NCBI RefSeq assembly: GCF_001500045.1
Contig: NZ_LQIX01000006.1
Location: 1 to 64,000, forward strand
Length of the DNA stretch: 64,000 nucleotides
Direction of reading: 5' to 3'
Source of the DNA: Mycobacterium sp. GA-1199
Lineage (GTDB): Bacteria > Actinomycetota > Actinomycetes > Mycobacteriales > Mycobacteriaceae
Shown: one piece after another, positions 26,952-36,703 of the stretch
Layout: the number at the start of each line of letters is the position of its first letter
Numbering within the stretch: the stretch's first letter is position 1
Position numbers and translations under genes: made by a program
The notes under the pieces: generated by a model
Database searches by the model: none
What the model was told of the DNA's origin: nothing
The model's input: only the letters and a program-made list of their open reading frames with translations

Positions 26952-28154
26952 TCAGCGCTCGGCGCGCTGATAAGCGGTCACAACCGCGGCGCCACCGAGC
27001 CCGATGTTGTGCTGCAGTGCGGCGGTGACGCCCTCGACCTGCCGCTTGTCGGCTGCGCCGCGCAACTGCCACGTCAACTCCGCGCACTGTGCGAGGCCGG
27101 TCGCTCCGAGCGGGTGCCCCTTGGAGATCAGCCCGCCGGAGGGATTGACCACCCAACGGCCGCCGTAGGTGGTGTCGTTGTTGTCGATGAGCTTGGGCGC
27201 CTCGCCCTCGCCGCACAGCCCGAGCGCCTCATAGAGCAGTAGCTCGTTGGCCGAGAAGCAGTCATGCAGCTCGATCACCTGGAAGTCGGCCGGCCCAAGC
27301 CCGGATTGTTCGTAAACCTGCTGCGCGGCTTTGACATTCATGTCATAGCCGATGAGGTTCTTGGCGCTGCCGTCGAAGCTGGACTCGAAATCGGTGGTCA
27401 TCGCCTGGCCGACGATCTCCACCGCTTGGCCCGCCAGGCCGTGTTTGTCCACGAAGTCCTCGCTGACCACGATCGCCGCACCTGACCCGTCCGACGTGGG
27501 CGAGCACTGCAGCTTGGTCAGCGGATCGGAGATCATTTTCGCGGCCAGGACGTCGTCGAGGCTGTACTCCTCCTGGAACTGCGCATACGGATTGTTCACC
27601 GAATGCTTGTGGTTCTTGTACCCGATCTTCGCGAAATGCTCTGCGGTGCTTCCATGCTGGCGCATGTGCTCGCGACCCGCGGCGCCGAACATCCACGGCG
27701 CGACGGGGAAACCGAACTCGTCGATCTCGGCCATCGCCGCGACGTGCTTGGCCATCGGGGATTCCCGATCGTCGTGGCCGCCCTTGAGGGAGCCGGGCTG
27801 CATCTTCTCGAAGCCGAGAGCGATGACGCAGTCGGCGAGCCCGCCGCGGATCGTCTGAGCGGCCAGGAACAGCGCGGTGGAACCGGTCGAGCAGTTGTTG
27901 TTGACGTTGGCGATCGGAATCCCCGTCAAGCCGAGTTCGTAGAGCGCCCGGTTGCCCGACGTGGAGTCGCCGGCGACGTAGCCGACGAACCCTTGCTGGA
28001 CTTCGGAGTAGTCGATGCCCGCGTCGTCGAGCGCCTTGGTGCCCGACTCCTTGGCCATTTGAGGGTAGTCCCAACCTTCACGGCGGCCCGGCTTCTCGAA
28101 CTTCGTCATACCGACACCGACGACGAAGACCCTGTTGCTTCTGGCGGTCGACAT
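26952..28154 (-). CDS. SCP-x/lipid-transfer-type thiolase (Ltp-like)
   Basis: A 400-residue thiolase-fold protein of the non-specific lipid-transfer (SCP-x) group. The nucleophile is the Cys in VNNNCSTGS, the histidine motif [10 protein letters not shown] is typical of SCP-x thiolases, and [14 protein letters not shown] is in the C-terminal part. Such enzymes act in beta-oxidation of branched or sterol side chains. The gene on the opposite side of the intergenic region has a KstR box, consistent with sterol metabolism. The ATG at 28154 has GAAAGGAT upstream. Confidence 0.9.
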   Translation of the reverse strand: MSTARSNRVFVVGVGMTKFEKPGRREGWDYPQMAKESGTKALDDAGIDYSEVQQGFVGYVAGDSTSGNRALYELGLTGIPIANVNNNCSTGSTALFLAAQTIRGGLADCVIALGFEKMQPGSLKGGHDDRESPMAKHVAAMAEIDEFGFPVAPWMFGAAGREHMRQHGSTAEHFAKIGYKNHKHSVNNPYAQFQEEYSLDDVLAAKMISDPLTKLQCSPTSDGSGAAIVVSEDFVDKHGLAGQAVEIVGQAMTTDFESSFDGSAKNLIGYDMNVKAAQQVYEQSGLGPADFQVIELHDCFSANELLLYEALGLCGEGEAPKLIDNNDTTYGGRWVVNPSGGLISKGHPLGATGLAQCAELTWQLRGAADKRQVEGVTAALQHNIGLGGAAVVTAYQRAER

Positions 28155-28368
28155 TCTTCGATCCTTTCGCTGCGCTGCGAGCTACAGAGAACATACAGCG
28201 CGCCACCTGCCTAGCGGCCGACGAAAGTGGGGCCGCCGTCGCCACGGGGCCCCGCTTCATGCGCTGACCGACCCCTAACACACCGAACCCGATCTTGATC
28301 GCGGCGATGGCGGCCATCGCGGCCATTGTGACCCGCGCGGGAGGGGTTGTGGTGTAGACCTGCAAGAG

Positions 28369-28382
28369 TAGAACGTGTTCTA
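28369..28382. promoter_or_regulatory. KstR operator (cholesterol catabolism regulon)
   Basis: TAGAACGTGTTCTA fits the mycobacterial KstR consensus TnnAACnnGTTnnA at every fixed position. It lies 19 nt upstream of the ATG at 28402, close enough to block transcription of that gene when KstR is bound. Confidence 0.8.
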
Positions 28383-28401
28383 GTTTCATGAAGGAGTCGG
28401 T

Positions 28402-29451
28402 ATGGGCCTGCGGGTGGTGCAGTGGGCGACCGGTGGCGTCGGGGTCGCAGCGATCAAGGGTGTGCTCGAACATCCCGACCTCGAGCTCGTCGGATGCTGG
28501 GTGCACTCGCCGGGGAAGGCAGGCAAGGACGTCGGCGAGATCATCGGCACCGAGCCGGTGGGTGTGACCGCGACCAACAGCCTCGACGACATCCTCGCCC
28601 TCGACGCCGACGCGGTGATCTACTCACCGCTGTTGCCCAATCCGGATGAGGTGGCGGCGCTCTTGCGGTCCGGTAAGAACGTCGTCACCCCGGTCGGATG
28701 GGTGTATCCGTCCGGCCGGCAGGGCGCCCCTCTTCAAGAGGCGGCGATCGCGGGGAATGCCACGCTGCACGGTACCGGCATCGCGCCAGGGGGGATCAGT
28801 GAGAAGTTTCCGCTTCTGTTCTCCGCCTTCTCGACCGGCGTGACTTTCGTTCGGGCCGAGGAGTATTCCGACCTTCGCACCTATGAAGCCCCTGACGTCG
28901 TGCGGCACGTGATGGGGTTCGGTGAGGTTCCGGAGAAGGCGCTCAGCGGGCCGATGCAGAAGCTGCTCGACGGCGGCTTCATCCAGGCGGTGAAGATGAT
29001 CGTCGACAAGGTGGGTTTCCGTGCCGACCCGAAAGTTCGCTCCGCTCAGGAGATCGCGGTCGCCACCGCGCCGATCGAATCGCCGATCGGCGTCATCGAG
29101 CCGGGACACGTCGCGGGCCGCAAATTCCACTGGGAGGCCCTGGTCGACGAAGAAGCGGTCGTGCGGGTCACTGTGAACTGGCTGATGGGTGAGGAAAACC
29201 TCGACCCCGCTTGGACATTCGGGCCTGAAGGGCAGCGGTACGAGATGGAGGTCCGCGGAAACCCGGATGTCAACATCGTCGTCAGGGGCTTCCAGTCGGC
29301 CGTCGGCGGAGAGGGCCCGGAGTACGGCATCGTCGGCACCGCGGCGCACTGTGTGAACTCGGTACCCGCGGTGTGCGCGGCAGAACCCGGCATCGCAACG
29401 TATCTCGACCTGCCGTTGATCAGCGGCAGGGCGGCGCAGGGGCTCGCGTAG
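28402..29451 (+). CDS. NAD(P)H-dependent dehydrogenase, dihydrodipicolinate reductase-like
   Basis: A 349-residue protein with an N-terminal Rossmann domain (VVQWATGGVGVAAIKG, residues 5-20) like DapB and 2,4-diaminopentanoate dehydrogenase. Conserved segments are HGTGIAPGGISEKFP and a C-terminal VNSVPAVCAAEPGI. Many mycobacteria carry several such genes near lipid and sterol catabolism genes; the substrate is not established. AAGGAG lies 8 nt before the ATG, and a perfect KstR consensus site precedes it, so induction by cholesterol metabolites is expected. Confidence 0.85.
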   Translation: MGLRVVQWATGGVGVAAIKGVLEHPDLELVGCWVHSPGKAGKDVGEIIGTEPVGVTATNSLDDILALDADAVIYSPLLPNPDEVAALLRSGKNVVTPVGWVYPSGRQGAPLQEAAIAGNATLHGTGIAPGGISEKFPLLFSAFSTGVTFVRAEEYSDLRTYEAPDVVRHVMGFGEVPEKALSGPMQKLLDGGFIQAVKMIVDKVGFRADPKVRSAQEIAVATAPIESPIGVIEPGHVAGRKFHWEALVDEEAVVRVTVNWLMGEENLDPAWTFGPEGQRYEMEVRGNPDVNIVVRGFQSAVGGEGPEYGIVGTAAHCVNSVPAVCAAEPGIATYLDLPLISGRAAQGLA

Positions 29452-29501
29452 CTTCGGGGGGCCACGCGAGCGTCGCCGCTCGCCTGGCACACTCACGGGG
29501 T

Positions 29502-30347
29502 GTGACGAGACGTGGACTGGTACTGGCCGGCGGCGGTGTGGCGGGGATCGCGTGGGAGACCGGCATCCTGACCGGTATTGCCGACGAGTCGCCGTCCACC
29601 GCCGATGCGTTGTTGGCGTCCGACGTTCTGGTCGGCACATCTGCGGGTTCCACGGTCGCCGCGCAAGTGGTGAGCGGGCTCGGCCTGCCCGCGTTGTTCG
29701 ACCGGCAGACCGAGGCGGCATCATCGGAGATCAACCCCGGCGCGGGGATCGAGACGATCACCCAGATGTTCCTCGACGCGATGACCGCTCCCGGCTCGAA
29801 AACGGAGAAACTGCAGCGAATCGGTGCGATCGCGCTGGCCGCCGACACCGTCACCGAAGAGGTGCGTCGAAGGGTGATCGAGCAGCGACTGCCGTCGCAC
29901 GACTGGCCCGACCGTGAACTGCGCATCACCGCCATCGACTCCGAAACCGGGGAACTGGTCACGTTCGACCGCGCCTCGGGCGTCTCGCTGGTCGACGCGG
30001 TCGCGGCCAGTTGCGCGGTGCCCGGCGTCTGGCCGCCGGTCACCATCGGGTCGCGCCGCTTCATGGACGGCGGTGTCGGTAGCACCGTCAACCTGGCCGT
30101 GGCCGACGACTGCGATGTGGTGGTCGCCCTTATCCCGCAGGGCCTGTCGTCGCCGTCACCGTTCGGTGCGGGCGCCAGGGACGAGGTCGCCGAGCGCAAC
30201 GCTTTTGGCGTGTTCGCCGATGACGAGTCGTTGGCGGCGTTCGGCGCCAACCCGCTGGATCCCGCATGCCGGACCCCTTCGGCGCACGCGGGACGACGGC
30301 AAGGCCGCAGCGTCGCCGCCCAGATCGCCGCGCACCTCGGCCTCTAA
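29502..30347 (+). CDS. Patatin-like phospholipase
   Basis: A 281-residue patatin-fold protein starting at GTG 29502. The oxyanion loop reads LVLAGGGVAGIAWETG, the nucleophile serine is in GTSAGS and the catalytic aspartate in MDGGVG. The expected activity is hydrolysis of phospholipid or other acyl esters by a Ser-Asp dyad. It is convergent with another patatin gene, the stop codons overlapping by 4 nt, the same arrangement as Rv1062/Rv1063c. Confidence 0.9.
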   Translation: MTRRGLVLAGGGVAGIAWETGILTGIADESPSTADALLASDVLVGTSAGSTVAAQVVSGLGLPALFDRQTEAASSEINPGAGIETITQMFLDAMTAPGSKTEKLQRIGAIALAADTVTEEVRRRVIEQRLPSHDWPDRELRITAIDSETGELVTFDRASGVSLVDAVAASCAVPGVWPPVTIGSRRFMDGGVGSTVNLAVADDCDVVVALIPQGLSSPSPFGAGARDEVAERNAFGVFADDESLAAFGANPLDPACRTPSAHAGRRQGRSVAAQIAAHLGL

Positions 30348-31333
30348 TCCCGGGCAGCGGCGGGCGTTTCGGGCTTGCTGTCGAATGCGTCCAGTGCGGC
30401 CGCCGCCAACTCGATACCGACGTCGATCACTTCGGCGGCACGATGGAACTCGAGGCTCCGGCAAGCCGAACGGGGTACCTCGATGAGCATGTCGGGCGGA
30501 TAGCCGGCCAGCTGGTGGCGCGCGAGCGCGGCCTGCGCGATGTCGATCGTGCGGTTCATCACCTCGAAGCTGCCGAGCTTGGGTACCACGGACGCTTCCT
30601 TCGTAGCGTCGACGAGCTCCTCCTCGCTTTCCCCGCCTGCCGGAAAGCCCTCCGGTCCGGAGCCGAAACGGTTCAGCATCGCATTCGACTCGAACAACGA
30701 CGTGGTGCTGCGCCACACCCGGGCCAGCCACTCGGTGGTCGCGCGCGGATTCTGTCCTGCGGGTTCTTCGACGCCGCCGGCCTCGCTGCCGGCCAGCGAC
30801 ACCGCGATGGTGAGATCGGCGTTGACGGCCGCGATCGGCGCCATGGGCAGCGGTTCGAGGATGCCGCCGTCGGCGAGCAGTCGGCCGTCGAGCACATGCG
30901 GTGCGATCACCCCCGGGATCGCGATCGACGCGCGGATGGCGGCGTCCACCGGTCCCCGCTGCAGCCATACCGACTTGCCGGCGATGAGATCGGTCGAGAC
31001 CGCCGTATAGGGAATCGGGAGGTCCTCGATCCGCACCTCGCCGAGGATGTCGCGAACCGCGTCGAGGATCTTGGTCGCGCGCAGCACTCCCGCGGCGGTG
31101 ATCGAGGGATCGAGCAGCCGCAGCACGGCGCCCTGGGTCAGCGACTTCGCCCAGTCGGAGAACTCGTCGAGCTTGCCCGCCGCATACAGGCCGCCGACGA
31201 GAGCGCCCATGGACGATCCGGCGATGCCGACGATCTCATGGCCGCGGTCCTGAAGTTCCTCGATCACCCCGATGTGGGCGTAGCCGCGGGCGCCACCGCT
31301 GCCCAGTGCCAGCGCGACCCGCTTGCCAGCCAT
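30344..31333 (-). CDS. Patatin-like phospholipase (RssA-like)
   Basis: A 329-residue patatin-family protein. The oxyanion motif is LGSGGARGYAHIGV at about 10-23, the nucleophile serine is in GSSMGALVGG and the catalytic aspartate in ADGGI. The C-terminal third is a helical extension rich in charged residues. The ATG at 31333 is chosen over one 24 nt upstream because the protein then starts MAGKRVALALGSG. It is similar in place and orientation to Rv1063c. Confidence 0.9.
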   Translation of the reverse strand: MAGKRVALALGSGGARGYAHIGVIEELQDRGHEIVGIAGSSMGALVGGLYAAGKLDEFSDWAKSLTQGAVLRLLDPSITAAGVLRATKILDAVRDILGEVRIEDLPIPYTAVSTDLIAGKSVWLQRGPVDAAIRASIAIPGVIAPHVLDGRLLADGGILEPLPMAPIAAVNADLTIAVSLAGSEAGGVEEPAGQNPRATTEWLARVWRSTTSLFESNAMLNRFGSGPEGFPAGGESEEELVDATKEASVVPKLGSFEVMNRTIDIAQAALARHQLAGYPPDMLIEVPRSACRSLEFHRAAEVIDVGIELAAAALDAFDSKPETPAAARD

Positions 31334-31375
31334 ACCGCCATTGTCGCCTGCCGGCACCGGTTATGGCCGCCGGTT

Positions 31376-31804
31376 TCAGCCGCAGAGGCCGTCGGCCGCC
31401 GCCTGCACGGCGACGATGACCGCGGCCTGACGCGGCGGCGGCAACTGCGTCCACGGCGTGTCGTACGTACCGGGGCCGGCCGAATCGGAGGTCTGCAACA
31501 TGCCGAGGTAGGGCTCGATCTGTGACTTCGGGTCGCCGCCTTGTTCGTCCATCCACTGCCGGGCCGAGGTGCAGGCTTTGAAGTACTCGTCCTCGGTCGA
31601 ATCCGCGGGAGCGCCGACCGCGGTGGTGACACCGCCGGGGGAGACGGCGACCGAACCCGGTGCCACGGTTGGCGTTTCCTCCGAGCTGGTTTCCGCGGGG
31701 GTCGAGTCGGCCGGCGGTTCGGAGGTGTCTTCGGTACCCGAGGAACATCCCGCGACGACACCCGCCATGACTGCGGCCGCCGCGACACCGTGACGCATGC
31801 GCAT
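31376..31804 (-). CDS. lpqV: Lipoprotein LpqV
   Basis: A 142-residue lipoprotein precursor. A short basic N-terminus and hydrophobic stretch end in the lipobox VAGC, followed by a Ser/Thr/Glu/Pro-rich spacer and a globular C-terminal domain. The domain has two Cys (KACTSAR and the penultimate CG) and the segment RQAAVIVAVQAAADG. Sequence pattern and position next to the two patatins match Rv1064c. It is anchored at the outer face of the membrane; the function is unknown. Confidence 0.88.
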   Translation of the reverse strand: MRMRHGVAAAAVMAGVVAGCSSGTEDTSEPPADSTPAETSSEETPTVAPGSVAVSPGGVTTAVGAPADSTEDEYFKACTSARQWMDEQGGDPKSQIEPYLGMLQTSDSAGPGTYDTPWTQLPPPRQAAVIVAVQAAADGLCG

Positions 31805-32068
31805 GCCCGCCAATCTAGGCAACGGCTCACCGGTGACGGACACCGGCCGCACCGATCGCCGAGGTTGCGCTCACGGTGAATCTATCCGCCGACCCCGCAA
31901 ATATGCGTTTGGCCTGCGACGACGGACCGCGCGCCGGCGGGCAGCCGTCTCGGGCCGGGTCGGCCCGGCGGGGCCATGCCAGACTTGCCCTCGTGACGAC
32001 CGGACGCCAGGAGTGTTGTTGGGCTTAGCGCCCCGTCCTGCCCATTTCCGGTTTCCTTTGGAGCTTTG

Positions 32069-32614
32069 ATGGCCTCCCCCGCACTATTGCCACCTCCAGT
32101 GCCCGCAGTGTCCGCACCCACCCGGCTGCGACTGCCCGACCTGTTGCTCGCCACCGACCGCTGCGCCGACGATGTGCTCACCGGTCGTTACGGCCACCTG
32201 CTACCTGCGGGGGGACCACCGCGTGACGAACGGTGGTTCACCCGCCTCCACGGCGACGACGAGCTCGACATCTGGTTGATCAGCTGGGTGCCCGAGCGGT
32301 CGACCGAGATGCACGACCACGGCGGGTCTCTCGGTGCCCTGACCGTGATCTCCGGTGCGCTGCGCGAGACCCGTTGGGACGGCGGCGCATTGCGGCATCG
32401 CCGGCTGCACGCCGGGGATCAGGCCGCCTTCCCGCTGGGGTGGGTGCACGACGTGGTGCGAGCACCAGATGGGGACGCCTCGGCCCCGGTCGCACCCACG
32501 CTGAGCGTGCACGCCTATTCGCCGCCGCTGACTGCGATGTCGTACTACGAGGTGACGCAGCGCAATACGTTGCGCCGCAACCGGACCGAGCTGACCGACG
32601 CGCCGGAGGGGTGA
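32069..32614 (+). CDS. Cysteine dioxygenase family cupin
   Basis: A 181-residue type I cysteine dioxygenase-like cupin. The first metal motif is EMHDHGGSLGAL (two His) and a third His lies in the C-terminal part, in WVHDVV or VHAYSPP. These enzymes oxidise cysteine to cysteine sulfinate with a non-haem iron. The ATG at 32069 is preferred, with TTGGAG upstream. It is coupled to the rhodanese gene (stop at 32614, next start at 32617), as in Rv1065-Rv1066. Confidence 0.88.
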   Translation: MASPALLPPPVPAVSAPTRLRLPDLLLATDRCADDVLTGRYGHLLPAGGPPRDERWFTRLHGDDELDIWLISWVPERSTEMHDHGGSLGALTVISGALRETRWDGGALRHRRLHAGDQAAFPLGWVHDVVRAPDGDASAPVAPTLSVHAYSPPLTAMSYYEVTQRNTLRRNRTELTDAPEG

Positions 32615-32616
32615 GC

Positions 32617-32985
32617 ATGACGAGCCGTATAGACCGGATCCTGGACGACGCTCGCGCCCGCCTGCACCGGCTGCCGGCGTCCGAGGTGCCCGCCGCATTG
32701 GACCGCGGCGCAATCCTGGTCGACATCCGGCCGCAAGCCCAGCGCGCCCGCGAGGGGGAGGTGACAGAAGCGCTGGTGATCGAACGCAACGTGCTCGAGT
32801 GGCGTTGCGACCCGACCAGCGAGGCGCGGCTACCGCAGGCCGTCGACGACGACGTCGAGTGGGTGGTGCTGTGTTCGGAGGGTTACACCTCGAGCCTGGC
32901 GGCAGCGTCACTGCTCGATCTGGGGCTGCATCGTTCCACCGACGTCATCGGCGGATATCACGCGTTGAAAAGCGTTCTGGCCTAA
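32617..32985 (+). CDS. Rhodanese-like sulfurtransferase
   Basis: A 122-residue single rhodanese domain with the catalytic loop LCSEGYTSSL (active-site Cys followed by five loop residues) and an N-terminal LVDIRP motif. It would carry a persulfide and transfer sulfur. It follows the cysteine dioxygenase gene by 2 nt, suggesting joint handling of cysteine-derived sulfur. GTG at 32611 is an alternative start. The 3' end overlaps the convergent hydrolase gene by 4 nt. Confidence 0.9.
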   Translation: MTSRIDRILDDARARLHRLPASEVPAALDRGAILVDIRPQAQRAREGEVTEALVIERNVLEWRCDPTSEARLPQAVDDDVEWVVLCSEGYTSSLAAASLLDLGLHRSTDVIGGYHALKSVLA

Positions 32986-34694
32986 TCTTTCTCATCGCTG
33001 CTCAGCAGCGGCCGAAGACGTTGGGTCTTCTCCGGCGTCCAGTCCGGCGGCTGCAGGATCGCCGCCCACGCGTTGGCCACATCCTTGACGTAGACGTGTC
33101 CGTGCCCGTCGGGCACATCCACGGCCACCGCCATGTCCGCCGACACCTGGAGGAAGGTCACCACCGGAATCCACTGCATCCGACCGGACACGTCGTATCC
33201 GCGCGGCTCCTTGAGCCAATCCGGTTCGGCGAACAGCAGATCCGGGTCGAACCAGGCGATCGGGTCCGACGCGTGCTGCAGATACACCACCCGCGGGTTG
33301 TCCCACGGTGCGTCGGGGCGGGTCAGATCCTCGGCCCGCGCGGCGAAATGCACGTTCTGGCCGGCGTCGTAGATGGGCAGCCACATCGGCGAGCCGGGGT
33401 CGCGATCGTGGGTCAGCTGGGTCCAGATCGTGTTGTTGAACGTGGGACCGCTGAACAGCGCGCCGTCGGTGCGGGCGATGAGGTTGTTGAGCGCGAGGAA
33501 CGGCGCTTCACCGCCGAAGGATCCGAGGCTCTCGCCGAAGACGACCAGGCGCGGCCGCTGCGCTTCGGGCATCTCCCGGATCAGCCCGTCGACGGCCTCG
33601 AACAACGCCTGGCCCGCCTGCCGTGCGTTCTCCTTGTCCACGAGAAACGACAGCCAGCTCGGCAGGAACGAGTACTGCATCGACACGATCGCGGTGTCGC
33701 CGTTGTACATGTATTCCAACGCCGAGGCTTCCGCTTCGTTGATCCAGCCGGTGCCGGTGGTGGTGGCCACGGCGACGACTTCGCGGTCCAAGCCACCGGT
33801 GCGCAACAACTCCTGCGCCGCCAGCGCGGCGGTCGCCTTGATGCCGTCCGCGGAATGCAGACCGGCGTAGACGCGGATCGGTTCGACAGCGGGCCGGCCG
33901 TTGAACTCTGCCAACTCCTCGACCGTCGGCCCCGCCGCCACGAAGATCCGGCCCTGGTGCCCAAGGGATTCCCAGCTGGCCAGCGACTGGGGGCCGCCGG
34001 ACCGCAGCGGTGAGGTGGGCGCGGCGAAATCCGGGTCGGTCTCGTCGTTGACTGCCGCGAACGTGCTGTTGATCGTGGTCATCGCGAAGCGCACCACGAT
34101 GCCGTTCAGGAGCGCGATGGTGAGCGCGATGAGCAGTACCACCACGACGACCGCCGAAACCCTCGGCGGTGCAACCCGTTCGAGTTGTCGGACCAGGAAA
34201 CGCACGAGCCTGCCGATCAACTGCCCGATCTCCACGAGCACGAACAGCGTCACGATGGACAGCACGGCGGTCAGTGGGTGATCCCAGAAGCCCATCCGCG
34301 GAACACCGTTGAGATCGCGGACCTCGTCCTGCCAGATGTGAAAGTAGACGATCATCAGTATCTGGCCGATGACGCCGATGACCACCAGGGCGATCCAGGC
34401 CTGTCGCGGAGCGGGCGGGCTGCTGTCCTTGGACCGCATGTAGCGCACGAGCCACACCACGAACACGCCGAGGCCGTAACCGAAAGCGCCTGCGCCGCCG
34501 CTGACCAGCCCCTGGAACAGCGGACCTCGCGGGAGTAGCGACGGCGTCATCGACAGCCACAGGAAGACCAGGCCCAGCGCGGTGCCGGTGAACGTGTAGT
34601 GGCGCACCCACCACGGGGTGTCCTTGGACGTCCCGACCGGCTCTTCCCTCGGCTCGTCGACTGTGGTGTCGGTGTCGTCGCGGGTGTCGGTCAC
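32982..34694 (-). CDS. Membrane-anchored alpha/beta hydrolase
   Basis: A 570-residue protein with about five transmembrane helices in the N-terminal 210 residues and a C-terminal alpha/beta-hydrolase domain. The nucleophile elbow is VVFGESLGSFGG; an aspartate in QHASDPIAWF and a His in DGHGHVY can complete the triad. This is the architecture of the actinobacterial Abhydrolase_9 family, with Rv1069c at the same position. The hydrolase domain is expected at the outer face, acting on an envelope lipid; the substrate is unknown. Confidence 0.88.
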   Translation of the reverse strand: MTDTRDDTDTTVDEPREEPVGTSKDTPWWVRHYTFTGTALGLVFLWLSMTPSLLPRGPLFQGLVSGGAGAFGYGLGVFVVWLVRYMRSKDSSPPAPRQAWIALVVIGVIGQILMIVYFHIWQDEVRDLNGVPRMGFWDHPLTAVLSIVTLFVLVEIGQLIGRLVRFLVRQLERVAPPRVSAVVVVVLLIALTIALLNGIVVRFAMTTINSTFAAVNDETDPDFAAPTSPLRSGGPQSLASWESLGHQGRIFVAAGPTVEELAEFNGRPAVEPIRVYAGLHSADGIKATAALAAQELLRTGGLDREVVAVATTTGTGWINEAEASALEYMYNGDTAIVSMQYSFLPSWLSFLVDKENARQAGQALFEAVDGLIREMPEAQRPRLVVFGESLGSFGGEAPFLALNNLIARTDGALFSGPTFNNTIWTQLTHDRDPGSPMWLPIYDAGQNVHFAARAEDLTRPDAPWDNPRVVYLQHASDPIAWFDPDLLFAEPDWLKEPRGYDVSGRMQWIPVVTFLQVSADMAVAVDVPDGHGHVYVKDVANAWAAILQPPDWTPEKTQRLRPLLSSDEKD

Positions 34695-34703
34695 CCCCGC
34701 AGA

Positions 34704-35489
34704 TTAGCGGTGGCGGAAGGCCGGTGGGCGCTTCTCGGTGAACGCGTTCATGCCCTCGGTCTGGTCTTCGGTCGCGAACGCCGAGTGGAACAGCCTGCGC
34801 TCGTAGAGAAGGCCCTCGGCCAGCGTCGATTCGAAAGCACGGTTGACGGCCTCCTTGGCCATCCGCGACGCCGACAGCGACATCCCGGCGATGGTCTTGG
34901 CTACCGCGTTCGCCTCGTCGAGCAGAGTGTCGGCGGGCACCACCCGCGACACCAGGCCCGCACGTTCGGCCTCCTCGGCGTCCATGTTGCGTCCGGTGAG
35001 GATTAGGTCCATCGCCTTGGCCTTGCCGATGGCGCGGGTGAGCCGCTGTGAGCCGCCCATGCCGGGCAGCACGCCGAGCTTGATCTCGGGTTGGCCGAAT
35101 TTCGCGGTGTCGGCGGCGATCAGCAGATCGCACATCATCGCCAACTCGCAGCCGCCGCCGAGCGCGTAGCCGGCCACGGCCGCGATCGTGGGGGTGCGGG
35201 TGGCGGCGAATGAGCTCCAGGCTGCGAAGAAGTCGGTTGCGAAGACATCGGCGAACGTCAGGCGCGCCATCTCCTTGATGTCGGCTCCGGCTGCGAACGC
35301 CTTCTCGTTGCCGGTGATGATGATGGCACCGATCGCCGGGTCACTGTCCAATTCTGCTGCCGCGGAGGTGACTTCGGCCATCACCTGACTGTTGAGCGCA
35401 TTGAGCGCCTTGGGCCGGTTCAGCGTGATGGTCGCGACACGATCGTCACGCGTGACAACGATGGTGGAGAAGCTCGTTTCGTCGCTCAT
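34704..35489 (-). CDS. echA8: Enoyl-CoA hydratase EchA8
   Basis: A 261-residue crotonase. Oxyanion-hole segments are [12 protein letters not shown] and [10 protein letters not shown], and the catalytic glutamates lie in GCELAM and FGQPEIKLG. It hydrates 2-enoyl-CoA in beta-oxidation. The sequence closely follows Rv1070c. The ATG at 35489 overlaps the echA9 stop (ATGA), and no further start is needed although the frame stays open upstream. Confidence 0.95.
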   Translation of the reverse strand: MSDETSFSTIVVTRDDRVATITLNRPKALNALNSQVMAEVTSAAAELDSDPAIGAIIITGNEKAFAAGADIKEMARLTFADVFATDFFAAWSSFAATRTPTIAAVAGYALGGGCELAMMCDLLIAADTAKFGQPEIKLGVLPGMGGSQRLTRAIGKAKAMDLILTGRNMDAEEAERAGLVSRVVPADTLLDEANAVAKTIAGMSLSASRMAKEAVNRAFESTLAEGLLYERRLFHSAFATEDQTEGMNAFTEKRPPAFRHR

Positions 35490-36538
35490 CTCTTGAACTC
35501 CAGTTCGCGATCGGCCGGCGCGAAGTAGTCCTCGACGTCGGCTGTGGTGACCGCCGCCAACGAGGCGGGCGACCATTTCGGGTTGCGGTCCTTGTCGACA
35601 ACCTGGGCGCGGATGCCCTCGACGAAGTCGTGGGAGCGCAGCGCCCCGCACGACGTCCGGTATTCCTGGCGCAGCACGTCTTCGAGTGTGTCGAGTTCGG
35701 CGGCGCGGCGCAGCGCTTCGAGCGTGACGGAAACCGAGACGGGGGAGCGGCTCTCGATGAGGTCGGCCGCCGCACCGGCAGCGGCGTCGTCGTGGCCGCG
35801 CAGGGCCGCGACGATGTCGAGGACGGTCTCACCGGCATAGCAGCGGTCGATCCACTCGCGTTGCTGCAAAAGGCTACTCGGCGGTGGCTCGATGGCATGG
35901 GCGGCCAGTGCGGCATCGATACCGTCCGCCAGGATTGCGGCCTTGAAGTCGGCGAGCTTGTCGTGCGGTACGAAGTGGTCGGCGAAGCCCATCGCGATCG
36001 CGTCGGCGCCGTCGAAGTTCGCGCCGGTGAGCGCGGCGTGATAGCCGAGCAGTCCGGGTGCGCGCGAAAGGATCAGCGTGCCACCGACGTCGGGGACGAA
36101 CCCGATACCGACTTCGGGCATCGCCATCTTGGTGGTGTCGGTGACGACGCGCACGCTGCCGTGGGCGCTGACGCCGACGCCGCCGCCCATCACGATGCCG
36201 TCCATCAGTGCGACATACGGTTTGCCGAACCGGCCGATCTGGGCGTTGAGCAGATATTCGTCGTACCAGAAGGCGCGCGCTTCGCGTCCTTGGTCAGGCC
36301 CCTGGACCCTGGCACTGTGATAGAGCGCGACGATGTCGCCTCCCGCACACAGGCCGCGTTCGCCGGCCCCGTCGACCACGACCGCGGTGACGGCGTCGTC
36401 GTGCGCCCATTCGTCCAGCACGCCCGACATCGTGGTGACCATGGAGTGGTTCAACGAGTTGATGGCCTTGGGGCGGTTGAGGGTGATCAAGCCGACCCCG
36501 CGGTCAACGGTTACTAGGACATCCTCGTTTTCGCCCAC
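35486..36538 (-). CDS. echA9: 3-hydroxyisobutyryl-CoA hydrolase-like EchA9
   Basis: A 350-residue crotonase-superfamily protein, longer than hydratases and with the ECH_2 type C-terminal extension ending in [13 protein letters not shown]. Signatures are [23 protein letters not shown] and [19 protein letters not shown]-CoA hydrolases work in valine breakdown; assignment to that reaction is by similarity. It forms an operon with echA8, as in Rv1071c-Rv1070c. Confidence 0.9.
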   Translation of the reverse strand: MGENEDVLVTVDRGVGLITLNRPKAINSLNHSMVTTMSGVLDEWAHDDAVTAVVVDGAGERGLCAGGDIVALYHSARVQGPDQGREARAFWYDEYLLNAQIGRFGKPYVALMDGIVMGGGVGVSAHGSVRVVTDTTKMAMPEVGIGFVPDVGGTLILSRAPGLLGYHAALTGANFDGADAIAMGFADHFVPHDKLADFKAAILADGIDAALAAHAIEPPPSSLLQQREWIDRCYAGETVLDIVAALRGHDDAAAGAAADLIESRSPVSVSVTLEALRRAAELDTLEDVLRQEYRTSCGALRSHDFVEGIRAQVVDKDRNPKWSPASLAAVTTADVEDYFAPADRELEFKR

Positions 36539-36703
36539 GGGTATGCAATGTAGAACGTTGCCCGACCTGCGATTGCGTTGGGTAGGGTTTCTTGTGAACC
36601 AGCTGGGAAAGTTGACGGCGCAGCCGGGAACCGACCAGGGACATGATTCGTTGACGGTGTGTTCGCCGATTGACGATCGACATCATCAGGAGAGGAACCC
36701 ACG

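Noticed and set aside
33508..35133. 541-codon minus-strand open frame
   Set aside because: Out-of-frame shadow of the membrane hydrolase and echA8 genes; Arg-rich and without motifs.
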